Part shown: positions 21,613-32,210 of the stretch, piece by piece
Numbering within the stretch: the first letter of the stretch is position 1
How the letters are laid out: every line of letters starts with the position of its first letter
Assembly (NCBI GenBank): GCA_002632325.1
Contig: NSJK01000003.1
Location: 163,957-227,956, forward strand
Direction of reading: 5' to 3'
Length of the DNA stretch: 64,000 nt
Source: Lysobacterales bacterium
GTDB taxonomy: Bacteria > Pseudomonadota > Gammaproteobacteria > Xanthomonadales > Rhodanobacteraceae
Notes under the pieces: generated by a model
The model's database searches: none
What the model was told of the DNA's origin: nothing
What the model saw: only the letters and a program-made list of their open reading frames with translations
Made by a program: the position numbers and the translations under genes

Positions 21613-22092
21613 ATGACGATCCAGGTCGGCGCACGAATTCCCGATGTTCCCCTCGACGTGCTCGGCGACGGCGTCGAGCAGATCTCCACGCGCGCGCTGT
21701 TCGCCGGACGCAAGCTCGTGCTGTTCTGCGTGCCCGGTGCATTCACGCCGACGTGTTCGGAGCGCCACCTGCCCGGCTATGTCGAGTCATTCGCGGCCTT
21801 CCGTCAGCGCGGCGTCGATCTGGCGTGCATCGCCGTCAACGATGCCTACGTGATGGCGGCATGGGCCAAGGCACAAGGCGTTCCATCCGGACTGCAGATG
21901 CTCGCCGATGGCAATGCGCAGTTCGTGCGCGCGCTGGGTCTGGAAATGGATGCGAGCAAATACGGCATGGGTGTGCGCGGCAAGCGCTTCGCGCTGTATG
22001 CCGAGGATGGCGTGGTCAAGCATCTTGCAGTCGAAGCGCCCGGCGAATTGCGCGTGAGCAATGCCGCGGTCATGCTCGCCGCGATCAGCTGA
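21613..22092 (+). CDS. peroxiredoxin, Prx5 type
   Basis: 159-residue thiol peroxidase. The peroxidatic cysteine is C48 in PGAFTPTCSERHLPGYV, the Prx5 form of the PxxxTxxC motif; no second resolving cysteine is obvious, so it may be a 1-Cys enzyme reduced by glutathione/glutaredoxin. Later family features are present (AVNDAYVMAAWAKAQG, LADGNAQFVRALGLEMD, GKRFALYAEDGVVKHL). ATG at 21613 follows AGGAAG. Divergent from hsp20, sharing a 143-base intergenic region. Confidence 0.92.
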   Translation: MTIQVGARIPDVPLDVLGDGVEQISTRALFAGRKLVLFCVPGAFTPTCSERHLPGYVESFAAFRQRGVDLACIAVNDAYVMAAWAKAQGVPSGLQMLADGNAQFVRALGLEMDASKYGMGVRGKRFALYAEDGVVKHLAVEAPGELRVSNAAVMLAAIS

Positions 22093-22151
22093 GCGACCGC
22101 ACGCACATATCCTTATGCAGTCCTGACGCGAAGCGGCGCGCAGGGCCGGCC

Positions 22152-22157
22152 TAGAAT
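22152..22157 (+). promoter_or_regulatory. -10 box (TAGAAT) for metY
   Basis: TAGAAT 35 bases before the metY ATG in the same local layout as at pilH and two other genes here; CTGACG lies upstream but 23 bases away, too far for a normal -35. Confidence 0.4.
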
Positions 22158-22186
22158 GGCCCGCAAACCCCGAGCGAGGCCGCGTC

Positions 22187-23479
22187 ATGAGTCAGACCAC
22201 ACCGAACTGGAAGCCCGAGACCGTTGCCGTCCACGGCGGTTTTTCGTCTGATCCGACCACGCGCGCGGTGGCCGTGCCGATCTACCAGACCACCAGCTTC
22301 AGCTTCGACGATACCCAGCACGGCGCCGACCTGTTCGACCTCAAGGTCGCGGGCAACATCTACACGCGCATCATGAATCCGACCACCGACGTGCTCGAGC
22401 AGCGCATTGCCCAGCTCGAAGGCGGCGTTGCGGCACTCGCCTTTGCCTCGGGCATGGCGGCGATCACGGCAGCCGTGCAGACCCTGGTCGAGGCCGGCGA
22501 CAACATCGTCGCCACCGGACAGGTCTACGGCGGCACCTGGACCTTCTTCAAGCACACCTTGCGCGCGCAGGGCGTGGAAGCGCGACTCGTCGATGGTCGC
22601 GATCCGCAGGCCTTTGCTGCCGCGATCGATGCGCGTACCAAGCTGATCTACTGCGAATCGGTCGGCAACCCGGCCGGCAATGTCGTCGACATCGCCGCGC
22701 TCGCCAAGGTCGCGCACGACCACGGCATTCCGCTGATGGTCGACAACACCGTGCCGACGCCGATCCTGTGCCGGCCCTTCGAGCACGGCGCCGACATCGT
22801 GGTGCATGCAATGACCAAGTATCTGGGTGGGCATGGCACCTCGATCGGCGGCATCGTGGTCGATTCGGGCAAGTTCCAGTGGCAGGACAATCCGCGCTTC
22901 ACGCAATTCTGCACGCCCGAGCCCGCCTATCACGGCGTCGTCTACACGCAGGCCTTCGGCGCTGCGGCCTACATCGCCCGCGCACGCACGGTCGCGCTGC
23001 GCAACACGGGTGCCGCGCTGTCACCGTTCAATGCCTTCCTCATCCTGCAGGGCGTGGAGACGCTCGCGCTGCGCATGGAGCGGCATTGCATCAATGCGCT
23101 GGCACTGGCTCGGCACCTCAAGAATCATCCCAAGGTGCGCTGGGTGCATTTCGGCGGGCTGGAAGGCGACCGCGAACATGCGCTGGCGCAGAAATACATG
23201 GATGGCGGCATTCCCTCGTCGCTGTTCACCTTCGGCATCGATGGTGATCTCGCTGCCTGTGCGCGCTTCATGGATGCGCTGCAGGTGGTCAAGCGCCTGG
23301 TGAACATCGGCGATGCCAAGACGCTCGCCTGTCATCCGGCCACCACCACGCATCGCCAACTCAGCGAAGTGGAGCTCGCGCAAGCCGGCGTGACCGCCGA
23401 CCTCGTGCGCATCTGCGTCGGCATCGAGCACATCGACGACCTCATCGCCGACGTGGATCAGGCGCTGGCCAAGGTTTGA
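22187..23479 (+). CDS. metY: O-acetylhomoserine aminocarboxypropyltransferase / sulfhydrylase
   Basis: PLP enzyme that makes homocysteine from O-acetyl- (or O-succinyl-) homoserine and sulfide. 430 residues, the length of the MetY/Met17 group rather than the shorter MetB/MetC. Motifs: start ETVAVHGGFSSDPTTRAVAVPIYQT, RIMNPTTDVLEQRIAQLEGG, PLP-contact VDNTVPTP, and the PLP lysine in HAMTKYLGGHGTSIGG. The PAYHG and C-terminal TTHRQLSEVELAQAGV blocks fit. No SAM or cobalamin riboswitch is visible in the 94-base upstream gap. Confidence 0.93.
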   Translation: MSQTTPNWKPETVAVHGGFSSDPTTRAVAVPIYQTTSFSFDDTQHGADLFDLKVAGNIYTRIMNPTTDVLEQRIAQLEGGVAALAFASGMAAITAAVQTLVEAGDNIVATGQVYGGTWTFFKHTLRAQGVEARLVDGRDPQAFAAAIDARTKLIYCESVGNPAGNVVDIAALAKVAHDHGIPLMVDNTVPTPILCRPFEHGADIVVHAMTKYLGGHGTSIGGIVVDSGKFQWQDNPRFTQFCTPEPAYHGVVYTQAFGAAAYIARARTVALRNTGAALSPFNAFLILQGVETLALRMERHCINALALARHLKNHPKVRWVHFGGLEGDREHALAQKYMDGGIPSSLFTFGIDGDLAACARFMDALQVVKRLVNIGDAKTLACHPATTTHRQLSEVELAQAGVTADLVRICVGIEHIDDLIADVDQALAKV

Positions 23480-23494
23480 CCCCGGATCATGCGT

Positions 23495-23524
23495 GCGGCG
23501 ACAAGCCCGTCAGGGTGTCGCCGC
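23495..23524. terminator. hairpin between convergent metY and gyrA
   Basis: GCGGCGACA (23495-23503) and TGTCGCCGC (23516-23524) form a perfect 9-bp stem with a 12-base loop in the 69-base gap. There is no T-run, so termination may be Rho-assisted. Confidence 0.5.
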
Positions 23525-23548
23525 CTGCGGGCAGCGCTGGCTGTCGAC

Positions 23549-26212
23549 TCAGTCGGTCGATGCCGCCTCGTCGCCGTTGCCGGCATCCTCGTCATCGCCA
23601 TTGCCGTTGAGGCCCTCGACCTTGACGATACCGGCGAGTGACTCATCGCCCGGCAGGCTGATGAGCTTGACGCCCTGCGTGTTGCGTCCGACTCGCGCGA
23701 TCTCGCTCGCACGCGTGCGTACCAGGGTGCCCTGATTGGAGATCAGCATGACCTCGTGGGCATCGTCGATGAGCACCGCACCGACCAGGGCGCCGTTGCG
23801 CTCGGAGCACTGGATGCCGATCACGCCGCGAATGCCGCGACCCTTGCGCGGATACTTCGACAATGGCGTGCGCTTGCCGTAACCGCGCTCGGTGGCGCTG
23901 AGCACGCACACCTCGTTCGAGGCGGACTCGGTATCCGGCGTTTCGTTCTCGGGCACGTCGTTGACGTCGTCCTCGCCCTCTTCCTGCTGGTCGGCATGTT
24001 CGACCACCAGCAGTGACACGACCTGCGCCTCGTCGGCAAGACGGATACCGCGCACGCCACCCGCGGTGCGGCCCATCGCACGCACTTCGTCCTCGGCAAA
24101 ACGCACCGCGCGGCCATTGGATGCAAACAGCATGATGTCGCGCGTGCCGTCGGTGATCTCGACATCGACCAGAGCATCGCCCTCGTCGAGGTTGATCGCG
24201 ATCTTGCCGCGCTGCAGCTGGAACGCGAACTCGGTGAGCGGGGTTTTCTTCACCGTGCCGTTGCGGGTGGCGAAGAACACGAAATGACCTTCGTCGTATT
24301 CGCGCACGGGCTGGATCGCCTGCACCTTCTCGCCCTCGACCAGCGGCAGCAGGTTGACGATCGGCTTGCCGCGTGTGTTCGGTCCGGCATCGGGCAGGCG
24401 ATGAACCTTGAGCCAATACACGCGACCGGCGCTGGTGAACACCAGCAAGGTGTCGTGCGTGTTGGCGATCCACAGCCGCTCGATGAAGTCCTCTTCCTTC
24501 ATGTTGGTCGCCGATCGGCCCTTGCCGCCGCGACGCTGCGCGCGATACAGGCTCACCGGCTGGCGCTTGGCGTAGCCCGCATGCGAGAGCGTGACCACCA
24601 CGTCCTCGGGCTCGATCAAATCGAGGATGTCGAGGTCTTCCTGACTGGTCTGGATCTGCGTGCGGCGCGCATCGCCGTACTGCTCCTTGAGCGCGACCAA
24701 TTCGTCGCGGATCAGCTTGAGCAGGACGTCGGGATTTTCGAGGACCTCGATCAGGCCGGCGATCGTGGTGAGCAGCTCGCGGTATTCGTCGCTGAGCTTT
24801 TCCTGCTCCAGCCCGGTGAGACGCGCCAGACGCATCTCGAGGATTTCCCTGGCCTGGATTTCCGACAACTGGTAGCCGTCGGGTTTCAGCCCGGCAAGCG
24901 GATCGAGATCCTCGGGACGCGAGGCCTCGGCGCCGGCGGCGGCGAGCAGCGCGCCGACCATGCCCGGCTCCCAGCGCCGCGCGAGCATGCGTTCGCGCGC
25001 GACGTCGGGCGAAGGCGAGGTCTTGATGAGCTCGACCATCGCATCGATGTTGGCAAGCGCAACCGTGAGGCCTTCGAGAATGTGCGCACGCGCACGCGCC
25101 TTGCGCAGATCGAAGATCGTGCGCCGCGTGACCACTTCGCGCCGATGGCGGATGAAGGCATCGAGGATCTCGCGCAGGCTCAGCGTGCGCGGCTGGCCAT
25201 CGACCAAGGCCACCATGTTGATGCCGAAGGTGACCTGCAACTGGGTCTGCTGGAACAGGTTGTTGAGCAGGACATCGGCCATCGTGTCCTTGCGCACGTC
25301 GATGACCACGCGCAGGCCGTCCTTGTCGGACTCGTCGCGCAGCTCGCTGATGCCCTCGATCTTCTTTTCCTTGACCAGCTCGGCGATCTTCTCGATCAGG
25401 CGCGCCTTGTTCACCTGATACGGAATTTCGGTGACGATGATCGACTCGCGACCATTGTCGTGCGTCTCGATTTCGGCCTTGGCGCGCACGAGAATGCGGC
25501 CACGCCCGGTCTTGTAGGCTTCGACGATGCCGGCGGCACCGTTGATGATGCCTGCGGTCGGGAAATCCGGCCCCGGCACGAGCTGCATGAGCTCGTCGAA
25601 GCCCAGTTCCGGATCGTCGATGAGCGCGATGCAGGCGGCCAGCACTTCGCTGAGGTTGTGCGGCGGCACGTTGGTTGCCATGCCCACCGCGATGCCGGCC
25701 GAGCCGTTGACGAGCAGGTTGGGCACGCGCGTCGGCAGCACCGACGGCTCCAGTTCCTTCTCGTCGTAATTGGGCACGAAATCGACGGTTTCCTTGTCGA
25801 GATCGCTGAGCAATTCCGAGGACAGGCGATCGAGGCGGCATTCGGTGTAACGCATCGCCGCGGCGTTGTCGCCATCGACCGAACCGAAGTTGCCCTGACC
25901 GTCGATCAGCGGATAGCGCAGCGAGAAATCCTGCGCCATGCGCACCAGCGCGTCATACACCGCGCTGTCGCCGTGTGGATGGTATTTGCCGATGACGTCG
26001 CCGACCACGCGCGCGCATTTCACATACGGGCGATTCCAGACGTTGTTGAGCTCCTGCATCGCAAAGAGCACGCGGCGATGCACCGGCTTGAGCCCGTCAC
26101 GCACGTCGGGCAGCGCACGCCCGACGATCACGCTCATCGCATAATCGAGGTAGCTCTTCCTGACCTCGTCCTCGATATTGACGCGAATGATCTCTCTGGC
26201 CGTCTCAGCCAT
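23549..26212 (-). CDS. gyrA: DNA gyrase subunit A
   Basis: Breakage-reunion subunit of gyrase. 887 residues from ATG at 26212 ([40 protein letters not shown]). The catalytic tyrosine is Y122 (AAAMRYTE). In the quinolone-resistance region ([18 protein letters not shown]) residues 83 and 87 are Ser and Asp, the susceptible form. The C-terminal propeller has the GyrA box QRRGGKG. An acidic insert of about 25 residues (about [20 protein letters not shown]) interrupts the propeller relative to E. coli GyrA, and the extreme C-terminus is also acidic ([16 protein letters not shown]). Confidence 0.98.
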   Translation of the reverse strand: MAETAREIIRVNIEDEVRKSYLDYAMSVIVGRALPDVRDGLKPVHRRVLFAMQELNNVWNRPYVKCARVVGDVIGKYHPHGDSAVYDALVRMAQDFSLRYPLIDGQGNFGSVDGDNAAAMRYTECRLDRLSSELLSDLDKETVDFVPNYDEKELEPSVLPTRVPNLLVNGSAGIAVGMATNVPPHNLSEVLAACIALIDDPELGFDELMQLVPGPDFPTAGIINGAAGIVEAYKTGRGRILVRAKAEIETHDNGRESIIVTEIPYQVNKARLIEKIAELVKEKKIEGISELRDESDKDGLRVVIDVRKDTMADVLLNNLFQQTQLQVTFGINMVALVDGQPRTLSLREILDAFIRHRREVVTRRTIFDLRKARARAHILEGLTVALANIDAMVELIKTSPSPDVARERMLARRWEPGMVGALLAAAGAEASRPEDLDPLAGLKPDGYQLSEIQAREILEMRLARLTGLEQEKLSDEYRELLTTIAGLIEVLENPDVLLKLIRDELVALKEQYGDARRTQIQTSQEDLDILDLIEPEDVVVTLSHAGYAKRQPVSLYRAQRRGGKGRSATNMKEEDFIERLWIANTHDTLLVFTSAGRVYWLKVHRLPDAGPNTRGKPIVNLLPLVEGEKVQAIQPVREYDEGHFVFFATRNGTVKKTPLTEFAFQLQRGKIAINLDEGDALVDVEITDGTRDIMLFASNGRAVRFAEDEVRAMGRTAGGVRGIRLADEAQVVSLLVVEHADQQEEGEDDVNDVPENETPDTESASNEVCVLSATERGYGKRTPLSKYPRKGRGIRGVIGIQCSERNGALVGAVLIDDAHEVMLISNQGTLVRTRASEIARVGRNTQGVKLISLPGDESLAGIVKVEGLNGNGDDEDAGNGDEAASTD

Positions 26213-26525
26213 CGGCAACCTCGAAGTCCATGGTGATGCGTGCCGCAGCGGCAACCCCGACCGGTGTGGCGCAGTGCCTGCAAGCCCCGCAAAGCGGGCT
26301 TGTCCCACTGCGCGTGACCGAGTGCCGGCACGCCCAGAATCAAGCGTGAAATTCTAGCACAGGCAGGCCTGCGGCAGGGCGATTTCGCACCCCTGTCCGC
26401 GAGCCGCAAGAGGCGGCAAATCAAGAGCTTGCATCAGCCCACATCGGGCCTTCAGTGGATCACGCCAGCGCAACGAAATTGCCGCAATTGCGCATGATCC
26501 GAATTGGCCCGCAACGAAGGTCCGA
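26213..26525. other. intergenic region with the gyrA promoter, otherwise no gene
   Basis: This 313-base gap between gtrA and gyrA holds no convincing open frame. On the minus strand TAGAAT at 26356-26351 sits in TGTGCTAGAATTTC, about 140 bases before the gyrA start, and is the best -10 candidate; no -35 at standard spacing. A GC-rich CCGCCTCTTGCGG hairpin lies upstream of it and could end gtrA transcripts. Confidence 0.5.
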
Positions 26526-26939
26526 CTACTCCCCGGCCGCCCTGCCCGAGCTGCGGAAAATCCAGTATTTCGAGCTCAGGAAATTGACGATCGCGCCGGC
26601 GATCGAGCCGACCGCGACACCGATCGCCGGCCACTGCCGCACCAAGGACCAGCTCGCCACGCAGATCGCGTAGGCACCGTAATTGAGCGCGAACCCGGCC
26701 GCCATGGCCAACAGATAGCGCAGCAACTGGCGCGGCTTGCTGCCGCCGCCATGGCCGGCAAAGGTCCAGCGGCGATTGAAGGCCCATGTCGTCGTCGCAG
26801 CGGCAAGAAACGAGAACAGCCGCGCGAAATACGGATTGATCGCCCACTCGCGCACGAGGAACTGCACGATGCCCGCATCGACGAGGAAGCCGAGTACACC
26901 GCTCAGCCCAAACAGCACCACCTGGCGGCGCAGTCCCAT
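26526..26939 (-). CDS. GtrA-family membrane protein
   Basis: 137 residues, four predicted transmembrane helices (VVLFGLSGVLGFLVDAGIVQFL, FARLFSFLAAATTTWAFNR, LLRYLLAMAAGFALNYGAYA, AIGVAVGSIAGAIVNFLSSKYWIF). The FNRRWTF and FLSSKYWIF segments are the family marks. GtrA proteins are thought to flip polyprenyl-linked sugars or to act with glycosyltransferases in surface polysaccharide or arabinan synthesis. It follows mtnA by nine bases on the same strand, an association with no evident metabolic logic. Confidence 0.88.
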   Translation of the reverse strand: MGLRRQVVLFGLSGVLGFLVDAGIVQFLVREWAINPYFARLFSFLAAATTTWAFNRRWTFAGHGGGSKPRQLLRYLLAMAAGFALNYGAYAICVASWSLVRQWPAIGVAVGSIAGAIVNFLSSKYWIFRSSGRAAGE

Positions 26940-26948
26940 CGCCTTGCG

Positions 26949-27974
26949 TCAGCGCGCGCCGAGCAGCGTCGACATGCGCGCGACATCAGGGCGCTCGACC
27001 GCACCGCGCTCGGTCACGATCGCATCGATCAAGCTGGCCGGCGTCACGTCGAACACGGGATTCCATGCCTTGGCGCCGGCCACCACGCTGCGCGTGCCGG
27101 CATGACCGAGCAATTCATCCGGCGTGCGCAGTTCGATCTCGATGTCCTCACCGCGCGCCGTGGCGAGATCGATCGTCGAAGTCGGCGCCACCACCATGAA
27201 GCGCACCCCGTGGTGGCGCGCGCTGATCGCGAGCTGATAGGTGCCGATCTTGTTGGCGGTATCACCATTGGCGGCGATGCGGTCGGCACCGACGATCACC
27301 CACTGCACCTGACCCGATTTCATCAAATGCGAAGCAGCGGAATCGGCGATCAGGGTCGCGTCGATGCCATCGCGCAGCAGCTCCCACATGGTCAGGCGCG
27401 CGCCTTGCAACCAGGGTCGCGTCTCACCGGCGAACACGCGTGCAATTCGACCCGCAGCGACACCGGCGCGGATCACGCCCAGCGCGGTGCCGAAGCCCGC
27501 GGTCGCGAGCGAGCCGGTATTGCAATGCGTGAGCACGCCACTGCCGGGCCCAATCAGCGCAGCGCCGAGTTCACCCATGTGGCGATTGGCGGCAAGGTCC
27601 TCGTCCTGAATTGCCTGCGCCTCGCGCGTGAGTGCAGCCAGATCAGCGCCTGCGTCGATCGCGCGTTGCATGCGGTCGAGCGCCCACATCAGATTGACCG
27701 CCGTGGGTCGCGCCGCGCGCAGCCGCGCGCTCGCCGCAGGCAGCTCGTCACGACCGACTTGCGCGGCAAGTACCACGCCCCAGGCTGCGGCGATGCCGAT
27801 CGCGGGCGCACCGCGCACGGCCAGATCGCGGATCGCCTTGGTCACGTCGTCGGCGCTGCGGCAATCCAGATACTGCTCCTGCATCGGCAACAGCCGTTGG
27901 TCGAGCAAGCGCAGGTGGTCGCCCTGCCAGAGCACGGCGCGGATCGAATCGTGGGCGGTATCGGCAGCAGTCAT
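26949..27974 (-). CDS. mtnA: S-methyl-5-thioribose-1-phosphate isomerase
   Basis: Methionine-salvage enzyme converting methylthioribose-1-phosphate to methylthioribulose-1-phosphate. 341 residues from ATG at 27974 (a TTG two codons upstream is less likely). The eIF2B-like fold shows its marker motifs: [24 protein letters not shown], catalytic cysteine in [37 protein letters not shown], and the catalytic aspartate in [19 protein letters not shown]. Other mtn genes are not in the window. Confidence 0.95.
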   Translation of the reverse strand: MTAADTAHDSIRAVLWQGDHLRLLDQRLLPMQEQYLDCRSADDVTKAIRDLAVRGAPAIGIAAAWGVVLAAQVGRDELPAASARLRAARPTAVNLMWALDRMQRAIDAGADLAALTREAQAIQDEDLAANRHMGELGAALIGPGSGVLTHCNTGSLATAGFGTALGVIRAGVAAGRIARVFAGETRPWLQGARLTMWELLRDGIDATLIADSAASHLMKSGQVQWVIVGADRIAANGDTANKIGTYQLAISARHHGVRFMVVAPTSTIDLATARGEDIEIELRTPDELLGHAGTRSVVAGAKAWNPVFDVTPASLIDAIVTERGAVERPDVARMSTLLGAR

Positions 27975-28041
27975 CGGCAATCGAACGAAAAGTCGGATGG
28001 GCGATTATGCCGGGCTTTGCCTGCCGCGAGTTCGCATGGCA

Positions 28042-29772
28042 TCAAGGCGTGGGCATCGACCAAGGCTGCACCTTGACGCGCCCAGCGATCACCTGCGCGC
28101 TCACATCGACGAAACGCCCATCCTGCCAGCGCAGGAACTGCGTCGTCGCGAGCGTGTGCGCATCGAGCTGTGTCGGCGCGCTCAGGTAGGCATAGCGCAG
28201 TGCGCCCACGCGCGGCCACGGCAAAGGCTTGCCATCGACCGCCAGCGGCATCCACGGCGCCGCATCGGCCGGCATCGCTGCCGCGTCCTGCAGATGGAAA
28301 TACGTCGGCGCATCGGCATGGATCCAGCAGTGTGCGATTTGCGACCGATCCTTGGCCAGCGCCTTGACGATCGAATCCATCGCCACGAAACCGCCCCACT
28401 CGCGCGCTTCTTCGACACCGACAAACACGATCCGGCACTGCGCATCGCTGCGCGGCAAGGCTTCGACTGCGGCAACGGCTGCGTGTGCCATCGACGCGAT
28501 CTGCGCCGAACGCTGCGCGAATGCGCGAGACGCCTGCCATGAGGCGCTGCCGAACACGATCAGGACGATCGTGACGATGCCTGCGGCAAACCATTGCCGC
28601 TGTGGCCGCATGCTTGCAAGCGCGGCGCCGAGCACGAGCGCGATGCCGGCGCTGCCGAGGTAGTACAAGCGCGCCTGCATCGCCGCCTCGACTGCCGAGT
28701 ACGCGGCAGAGAGCGACTGTGCGTTGAGCCGCGCAACCGGCGCCTGCAACAGCGCCGGTACCAGCAACAGCAGCAGGCCGCAGACCACGAGGTCGATGCG
28801 CGGGTCGGCCGCGCCGACCACGTGCGCGGCGGGCGCAGTCCGGCGCGATCTCTCGCGCCAGCGCGCGCGCAGCTCCAGCGCCAGCAGCGCAAGTCCCGCG
28901 AACATCGTGCAAGCCAGCACAGCGCGCTGCCAGGGCAACAAGCGCGCAGCCCATGACAGATAACCGCCCGCATCACGCAGCCAGACTGTCACGCCCGCAA
29001 GCAGCGCGGACAGCGGCGAGGCATCGCCGAGCAGATGACTCGAAGCCGTACCGAGCACCGCCATGCGCCAGATCAGGAACACGAACGCGCATGCAAACGC
29101 CGCTGCGCAGGCGCGCAACGCCAGCGCACGTGATGCACGGTCGCACCAGGCCCAGCGCGCCCAGACCAGCATCAGCGCGGCAGGCGCGAGCAGGCCGATC
29201 TCCTTGCTCGTCATCGCCGCGAAGGCCGCGAGCAGCGCCAGCAGGAGCAAGCGAGTCCGTGGGTGAAGGCGATACGCGAACGCGGCCTGCAGGGTCAGCA
29301 GCACGAACAAGGTCGCCAGCACATCAAAGCGCGCCGACCACCACTGCGCGGTCGATGCCGCAGCCGGGTGCAGCGCAAAAGCGAGTCCGGCAAGCGCCGC
29401 CAGCAGAGTCGGTATGCGCGCCTTGCACAGCACGCCGAACAAGGCCAGCGCAACGCCCGCATGCAGGACGAGATCGACGAGCGCATGCGCGGCGTAATCG
29501 GTGCCGAACAGGCGTGTATCCAGCCACATCGAAGCAAAACCCAGCGGCCGAAACACCGAACCGGGCACCGGGTAATGGTCGCTCGTGAACAAGGGCCAGG
29601 GCGAGCCGAGCATGCGCGCGAGCGCAAGCTGGAAGTAATCGTCGCGGCCCCAGTCGCCGGCAAGGCCGGGCCAACCGATCGCGAGCACGATCGCGGCGAT
29701 GAGGGTCGCGGCGATCCAGCCTCGGCGACCTTGCGTCAGCCTCGAATCCATGGCGACGGCAGGAGCGTTCAT
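28042..29772 (-). CDS. multi-pass membrane protein, GT-C glycosyltransferase-like
   Basis: 576 residues with about ten to eleven hydrophobic helices and a soluble C-terminal part of about 170 residues. The first periplasmic loop carries GDWGRDDYFQLALAR with an acidic pair, followed by HPAAASTAQWWSARFDVLATLF, features common in GT-C/PMT-like proteins and related hypothetical sugar transferases. No family-specific catalytic assignment is possible. Next to the GtrA protein two genes downstream, a role in surface glycan modification is a reasonable guess. Transcribed with mtnA (67-base gap). Confidence 0.7.
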   Translation of the reverse strand: MNAPAVAMDSRLTQGRRGWIAATLIAAIVLAIGWPGLAGDWGRDDYFQLALARMLGSPWPLFTSDHYPVPGSVFRPLGFASMWLDTRLFGTDYAAHALVDLVLHAGVALALFGVLCKARIPTLLAALAGLAFALHPAAASTAQWWSARFDVLATLFVLLTLQAAFAYRLHPRTRLLLLALLAAFAAMTSKEIGLLAPAALMLVWARWAWCDRASRALALRACAAAFACAFVFLIWRMAVLGTASSHLLGDASPLSALLAGVTVWLRDAGGYLSWAARLLPWQRAVLACTMFAGLALLALELRARWRERSRRTAPAAHVVGAADPRIDLVVCGLLLLLVPALLQAPVARLNAQSLSAAYSAVEAAMQARLYYLGSAGIALVLGAALASMRPQRQWFAAGIVTIVLIVFGSASWQASRAFAQRSAQIASMAHAAVAAVEALPRSDAQCRIVFVGVEEAREWGGFVAMDSIVKALAKDRSQIAHCWIHADAPTYFHLQDAAAMPADAAPWMPLAVDGKPLPWPRVGALRYAYLSAPTQLDAHTLATTQFLRWQDGRFVDVSAQVIAGRVKVQPWSMPTP

Positions 29773-29809
29773 TGCCGCGCCGAAGCCGTCGCGAGCCGCG
29801 CCGACACGC

Positions 29810-30748
29810 TCAGATCAGCTTGATTTCGCGCAGGCGTTCCTGCAGGTAATCGTGCGAGCTGATCGCTTGCGGATAGCGGTTCGGATTGTCGGCGCTGATG
29901 CACGAAGGCAAGGCGTCGATGATGAAGTCCGGATTGGGATGCAGGAAGAATGGCACCGAGTAGCGCGGCTCGCGCCCCGCTGCACCGGGCGGATTGACCA
30001 CGCGATGGGTGGTCGATGGATAGACGTGGTTCGTCAGGCGCTGCAGCATGTCGCCGATGTTGACGACGATGGTGTCGGCATCGGCGGTGAATGGCACCCA
30101 CTCGCCCTTGCGCGAAAGCACCTGCAAGCCCTGCGCGCTGGCGCCGACCAGCAGGGTGATGAGATTGATGTCCTCGTGCGCACCCGAGCGCACGTTGGGC
30201 ACTTCCGGCGCGGTGATGGGCGGATAGTGGATCGGGCGCAGGATCGAATTGCCGCAATCGGTCTTGTCGTCGAAGAAGTTTTCGGCCAGCCCGATGTGCA
30301 GCGCGAGCGCGCGCAGCACGCGCGAACCCAGCGCATCGAGCGCCTGGAACAGACCATGGCCGCGCGCGTGGAATTCGGGCACTTCCGCAGGCCAGACATT
30401 GGGCGCCATCACCTGCGCGTAACGCGAATCGCGCGGGATTTCGCGACCGATGTGCCAGAACTCCTTGAGATCGGGATACTGCGAGCCCTTCGCGGTCTCC
30501 ACACCGAACGGCGTATAGCCGCGCGCGCCGCCACCACCGGCGAGGTGGTAGCGCATCTTCACTTCGGTCGGCAGTGCGAAGAAGGCCTTGAACGCGGCGT
30601 ATGCGCCATCGATGTCGGCTTGCGGGATGCCATGATTGCGGATGCCGGCAAAGCCCCATTCGCGATAGGCCGCGCCCAGCTCGGCGACGAAGCCGTTGCG
30701 GTCGCTGTCGTAGCGGCGGATGTCGAGCGTCGGAATGACGGTGCTCAT
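29810..30748 (-). CDS. 2-oxoglutarate/Fe(II)-dependent oxygenase, isopenicillin-N-synthase family
   Basis: 312 residues. The N-terminal non-haem dioxygenase domain reads [12 protein letters not shown].., [15 protein letters not shown]; the catalytic double-stranded beta-helix holds the iron ligands His and Asp in [15 protein letters not shown] and the distal His in [12 protein letters not shown], with the 2-oxoglutarate-binding [10 protein letters not shown]. Substrate unknown; bacterial members include ethylene-forming and gibberellin-type enzymes, and many are uncharacterised. The start overlaps the glmM stop (ATGA), so it is co-translated with a cell-wall precursor enzyme. Confidence 0.9.
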   Translation of the reverse strand: MSTVIPTLDIRRYDSDRNGFVAELGAAYREWGFAGIRNHGIPQADIDGAYAAFKAFFALPTEVKMRYHLAGGGGARGYTPFGVETAKGSQYPDLKEFWHIGREIPRDSRYAQVMAPNVWPAEVPEFHARGHGLFQALDALGSRVLRALALHIGLAENFFDDKTDCGNSILRPIHYPPITAPEVPNVRSGAHEDINLITLLVGASAQGLQVLSRKGEWVPFTADADTIVVNIGDMLQRLTNHVYPSTTHRVVNPPGAAGREPRYSVPFFLHPNPDFIIDALPSCISADNPNRYPQAISSHDYLQERLREIKLI

Positions 30749-32106
30749 CGGCGATCTCCATGCGGACTGGAAGCGGCCGATTCTACGGCGTGGGCAAGCT
30801 CGGCGGCGAGCTCGCGCACCAGCGCGGCGTCATCGGCTTCGATCGTCACGCGCACCACCGGCTCGGTGCCCGAGGGCCGCAACACCACGCGGCCATGACC
30901 GTCGAGCCGCGCCTGCACCCGCGCCAACGCCGATTGCACTTCGGCTGCGGTCACCACCGCTGCGGCATTGCCGGCAACACGCACGTTCTCGGTGTGCTGG
31001 GCAACCTTGCCCATTGCCGCCACCGCGACATCGAGACCGTGGCCGCTGCGCGCGAGTGCCTCGAGCACCTGCAGCGCGGCGACGATTGCATCGCCGCTGG
31101 TGGTGCGATCGAGCGTGAGGATATGCCCCGAGGTTTCGCCGCCGAGCACGCCCTGGTGCTGCTTGAGCTGTTGCAGCACGTAGCGATCGCCGACATTGGC
31201 GCGCAGGAACGGCACGCCCAGTTCAGCGATTGCGCGCTCGAGACCGAAATTGCTCATCAGCGTGCCGACCACCGGGCCATGCAGGCGGCCGTTGGCATGC
31301 CAGTCGAGCGCGAGCAGATAGAGCAGCTGATCGCCATCGACGAGTGCGCCATGCCGATCGACCATCATCACGCGATCACCATCGCCGTCGAAGGCGATAC
31401 CCAGATCGGCCTTGCGCTCGACCACCGCGCGCATCAGTGCCTGCGGGTGGGTCGAGCCGACCTCGTGATTGATGTTGAGGCCATCGGGCTGCACACCGAT
31501 CGACTCGACGCGCGCGCCAAGCTCGCTGAATACCGTCGGCGCGACCTGATAGGTTGCGCCGTGCGCGCAATCCAGCACGATCGACAGGCCGCGCAAATTG
31601 AGACTGGCCGGCACCGTCGACTTGCAGAATTCGACATAGCGCACCACCGCGTCGCGCACGCGCACGACCTTGCCGATCGAAGCGGATTCAACGGTTGTGA
31701 ATGGCGCTTCGAGTTCGGCTTCGATCGCTGCCTCGAGCGCATCGTCGAGTTTCTCGCCGGCGCCGGAAAAGAACTTGATGCCGTTGTCGTGATGGTTGTT
31801 GTGCGAGGCGCTGATGACGATGCCCGCGCTGGCGCGCAGCGAGCGGGTGAAATACGCGACCGCGGGCGTCGGCATCGGTCCGAGCAGGCCGACGTTTGCA
31901 CCGGCTGCGACCAGTCCGGCCTCGAGCGCCGACTCGAACATGTAGCCCGAAATCCGCGTGTCCTTGCCGATGATGACGTTGACTTCGCCGCCGCGTGCGC
32001 CGAGCACAGTGCCGACCGCACGCCCCAGACGCAGCATGAACTCGGCCGTGATCGGCCACTGGCCTACGCGGCCGCGGATGCCATCGGTGCCGAAATAGCG
32101 TTTCAC
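30745..32106 (-). CDS. glmM: phosphoglucosamine mutase
   Basis: Converts glucosamine-6-phosphate to glucosamine-1-phosphate for UDP-GlcNAc, peptidoglycan and LPS synthesis. 453 residues, starting [15 protein letters not shown]. The phosphoserine is S101 in [19 protein letters not shown] (most relatives have SASHNP..DN, so the NN-HH variant is mildly unusual). The metal loop is FDGDGDRVM and the phosphate-binding loop [11 protein letters not shown]. No folP or ftsH neighbour, unlike in E. coli; instead the Fe(II) oxygenase overlaps its 3' end. Confidence 0.96.
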   Translation of the reverse strand: MKRYFGTDGIRGRVGQWPITAEFMLRLGRAVGTVLGARGGEVNVIIGKDTRISGYMFESALEAGLVAAGANVGLLGPMPTPAVAYFTRSLRASAGIVISASHNNHHDNGIKFFSGAGEKLDDALEAAIEAELEAPFTTVESASIGKVVRVRDAVVRYVEFCKSTVPASLNLRGLSIVLDCAHGATYQVAPTVFSELGARVESIGVQPDGLNINHEVGSTHPQALMRAVVERKADLGIAFDGDGDRVMMVDRHGALVDGDQLLYLLALDWHANGRLHGPVVGTLMSNFGLERAIAELGVPFLRANVGDRYVLQQLKQHQGVLGGETSGHILTLDRTTSGDAIVAALQVLEALARSGHGLDVAVAAMGKVAQHTENVRVAGNAAAVVTAAEVQSALARVQARLDGHGRVVLRPSGTEPVVRVTIEADDAALVRELAAELAHAVESAASSPHGDRR

Positions 32107-32210
32107 GAGAATCCGGAATCAGCGGCCGGGAATCGCGGAGACCTCAAACCGGCAACGCGACGCTGTGGCGATTCCCGCGTCGCGATTCCCGATTCCCGGT
32201 CGTCTTCCAC

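Noticed and set aside
22093..22186. SAM or cobalamin riboswitch before metY
   Set aside because: The gap is 94 bases and shows no recognisable riboswitch core.
24284..26236. 650-residue plus-strand open frame
   Set aside because: Antisense shadow of gyrA.
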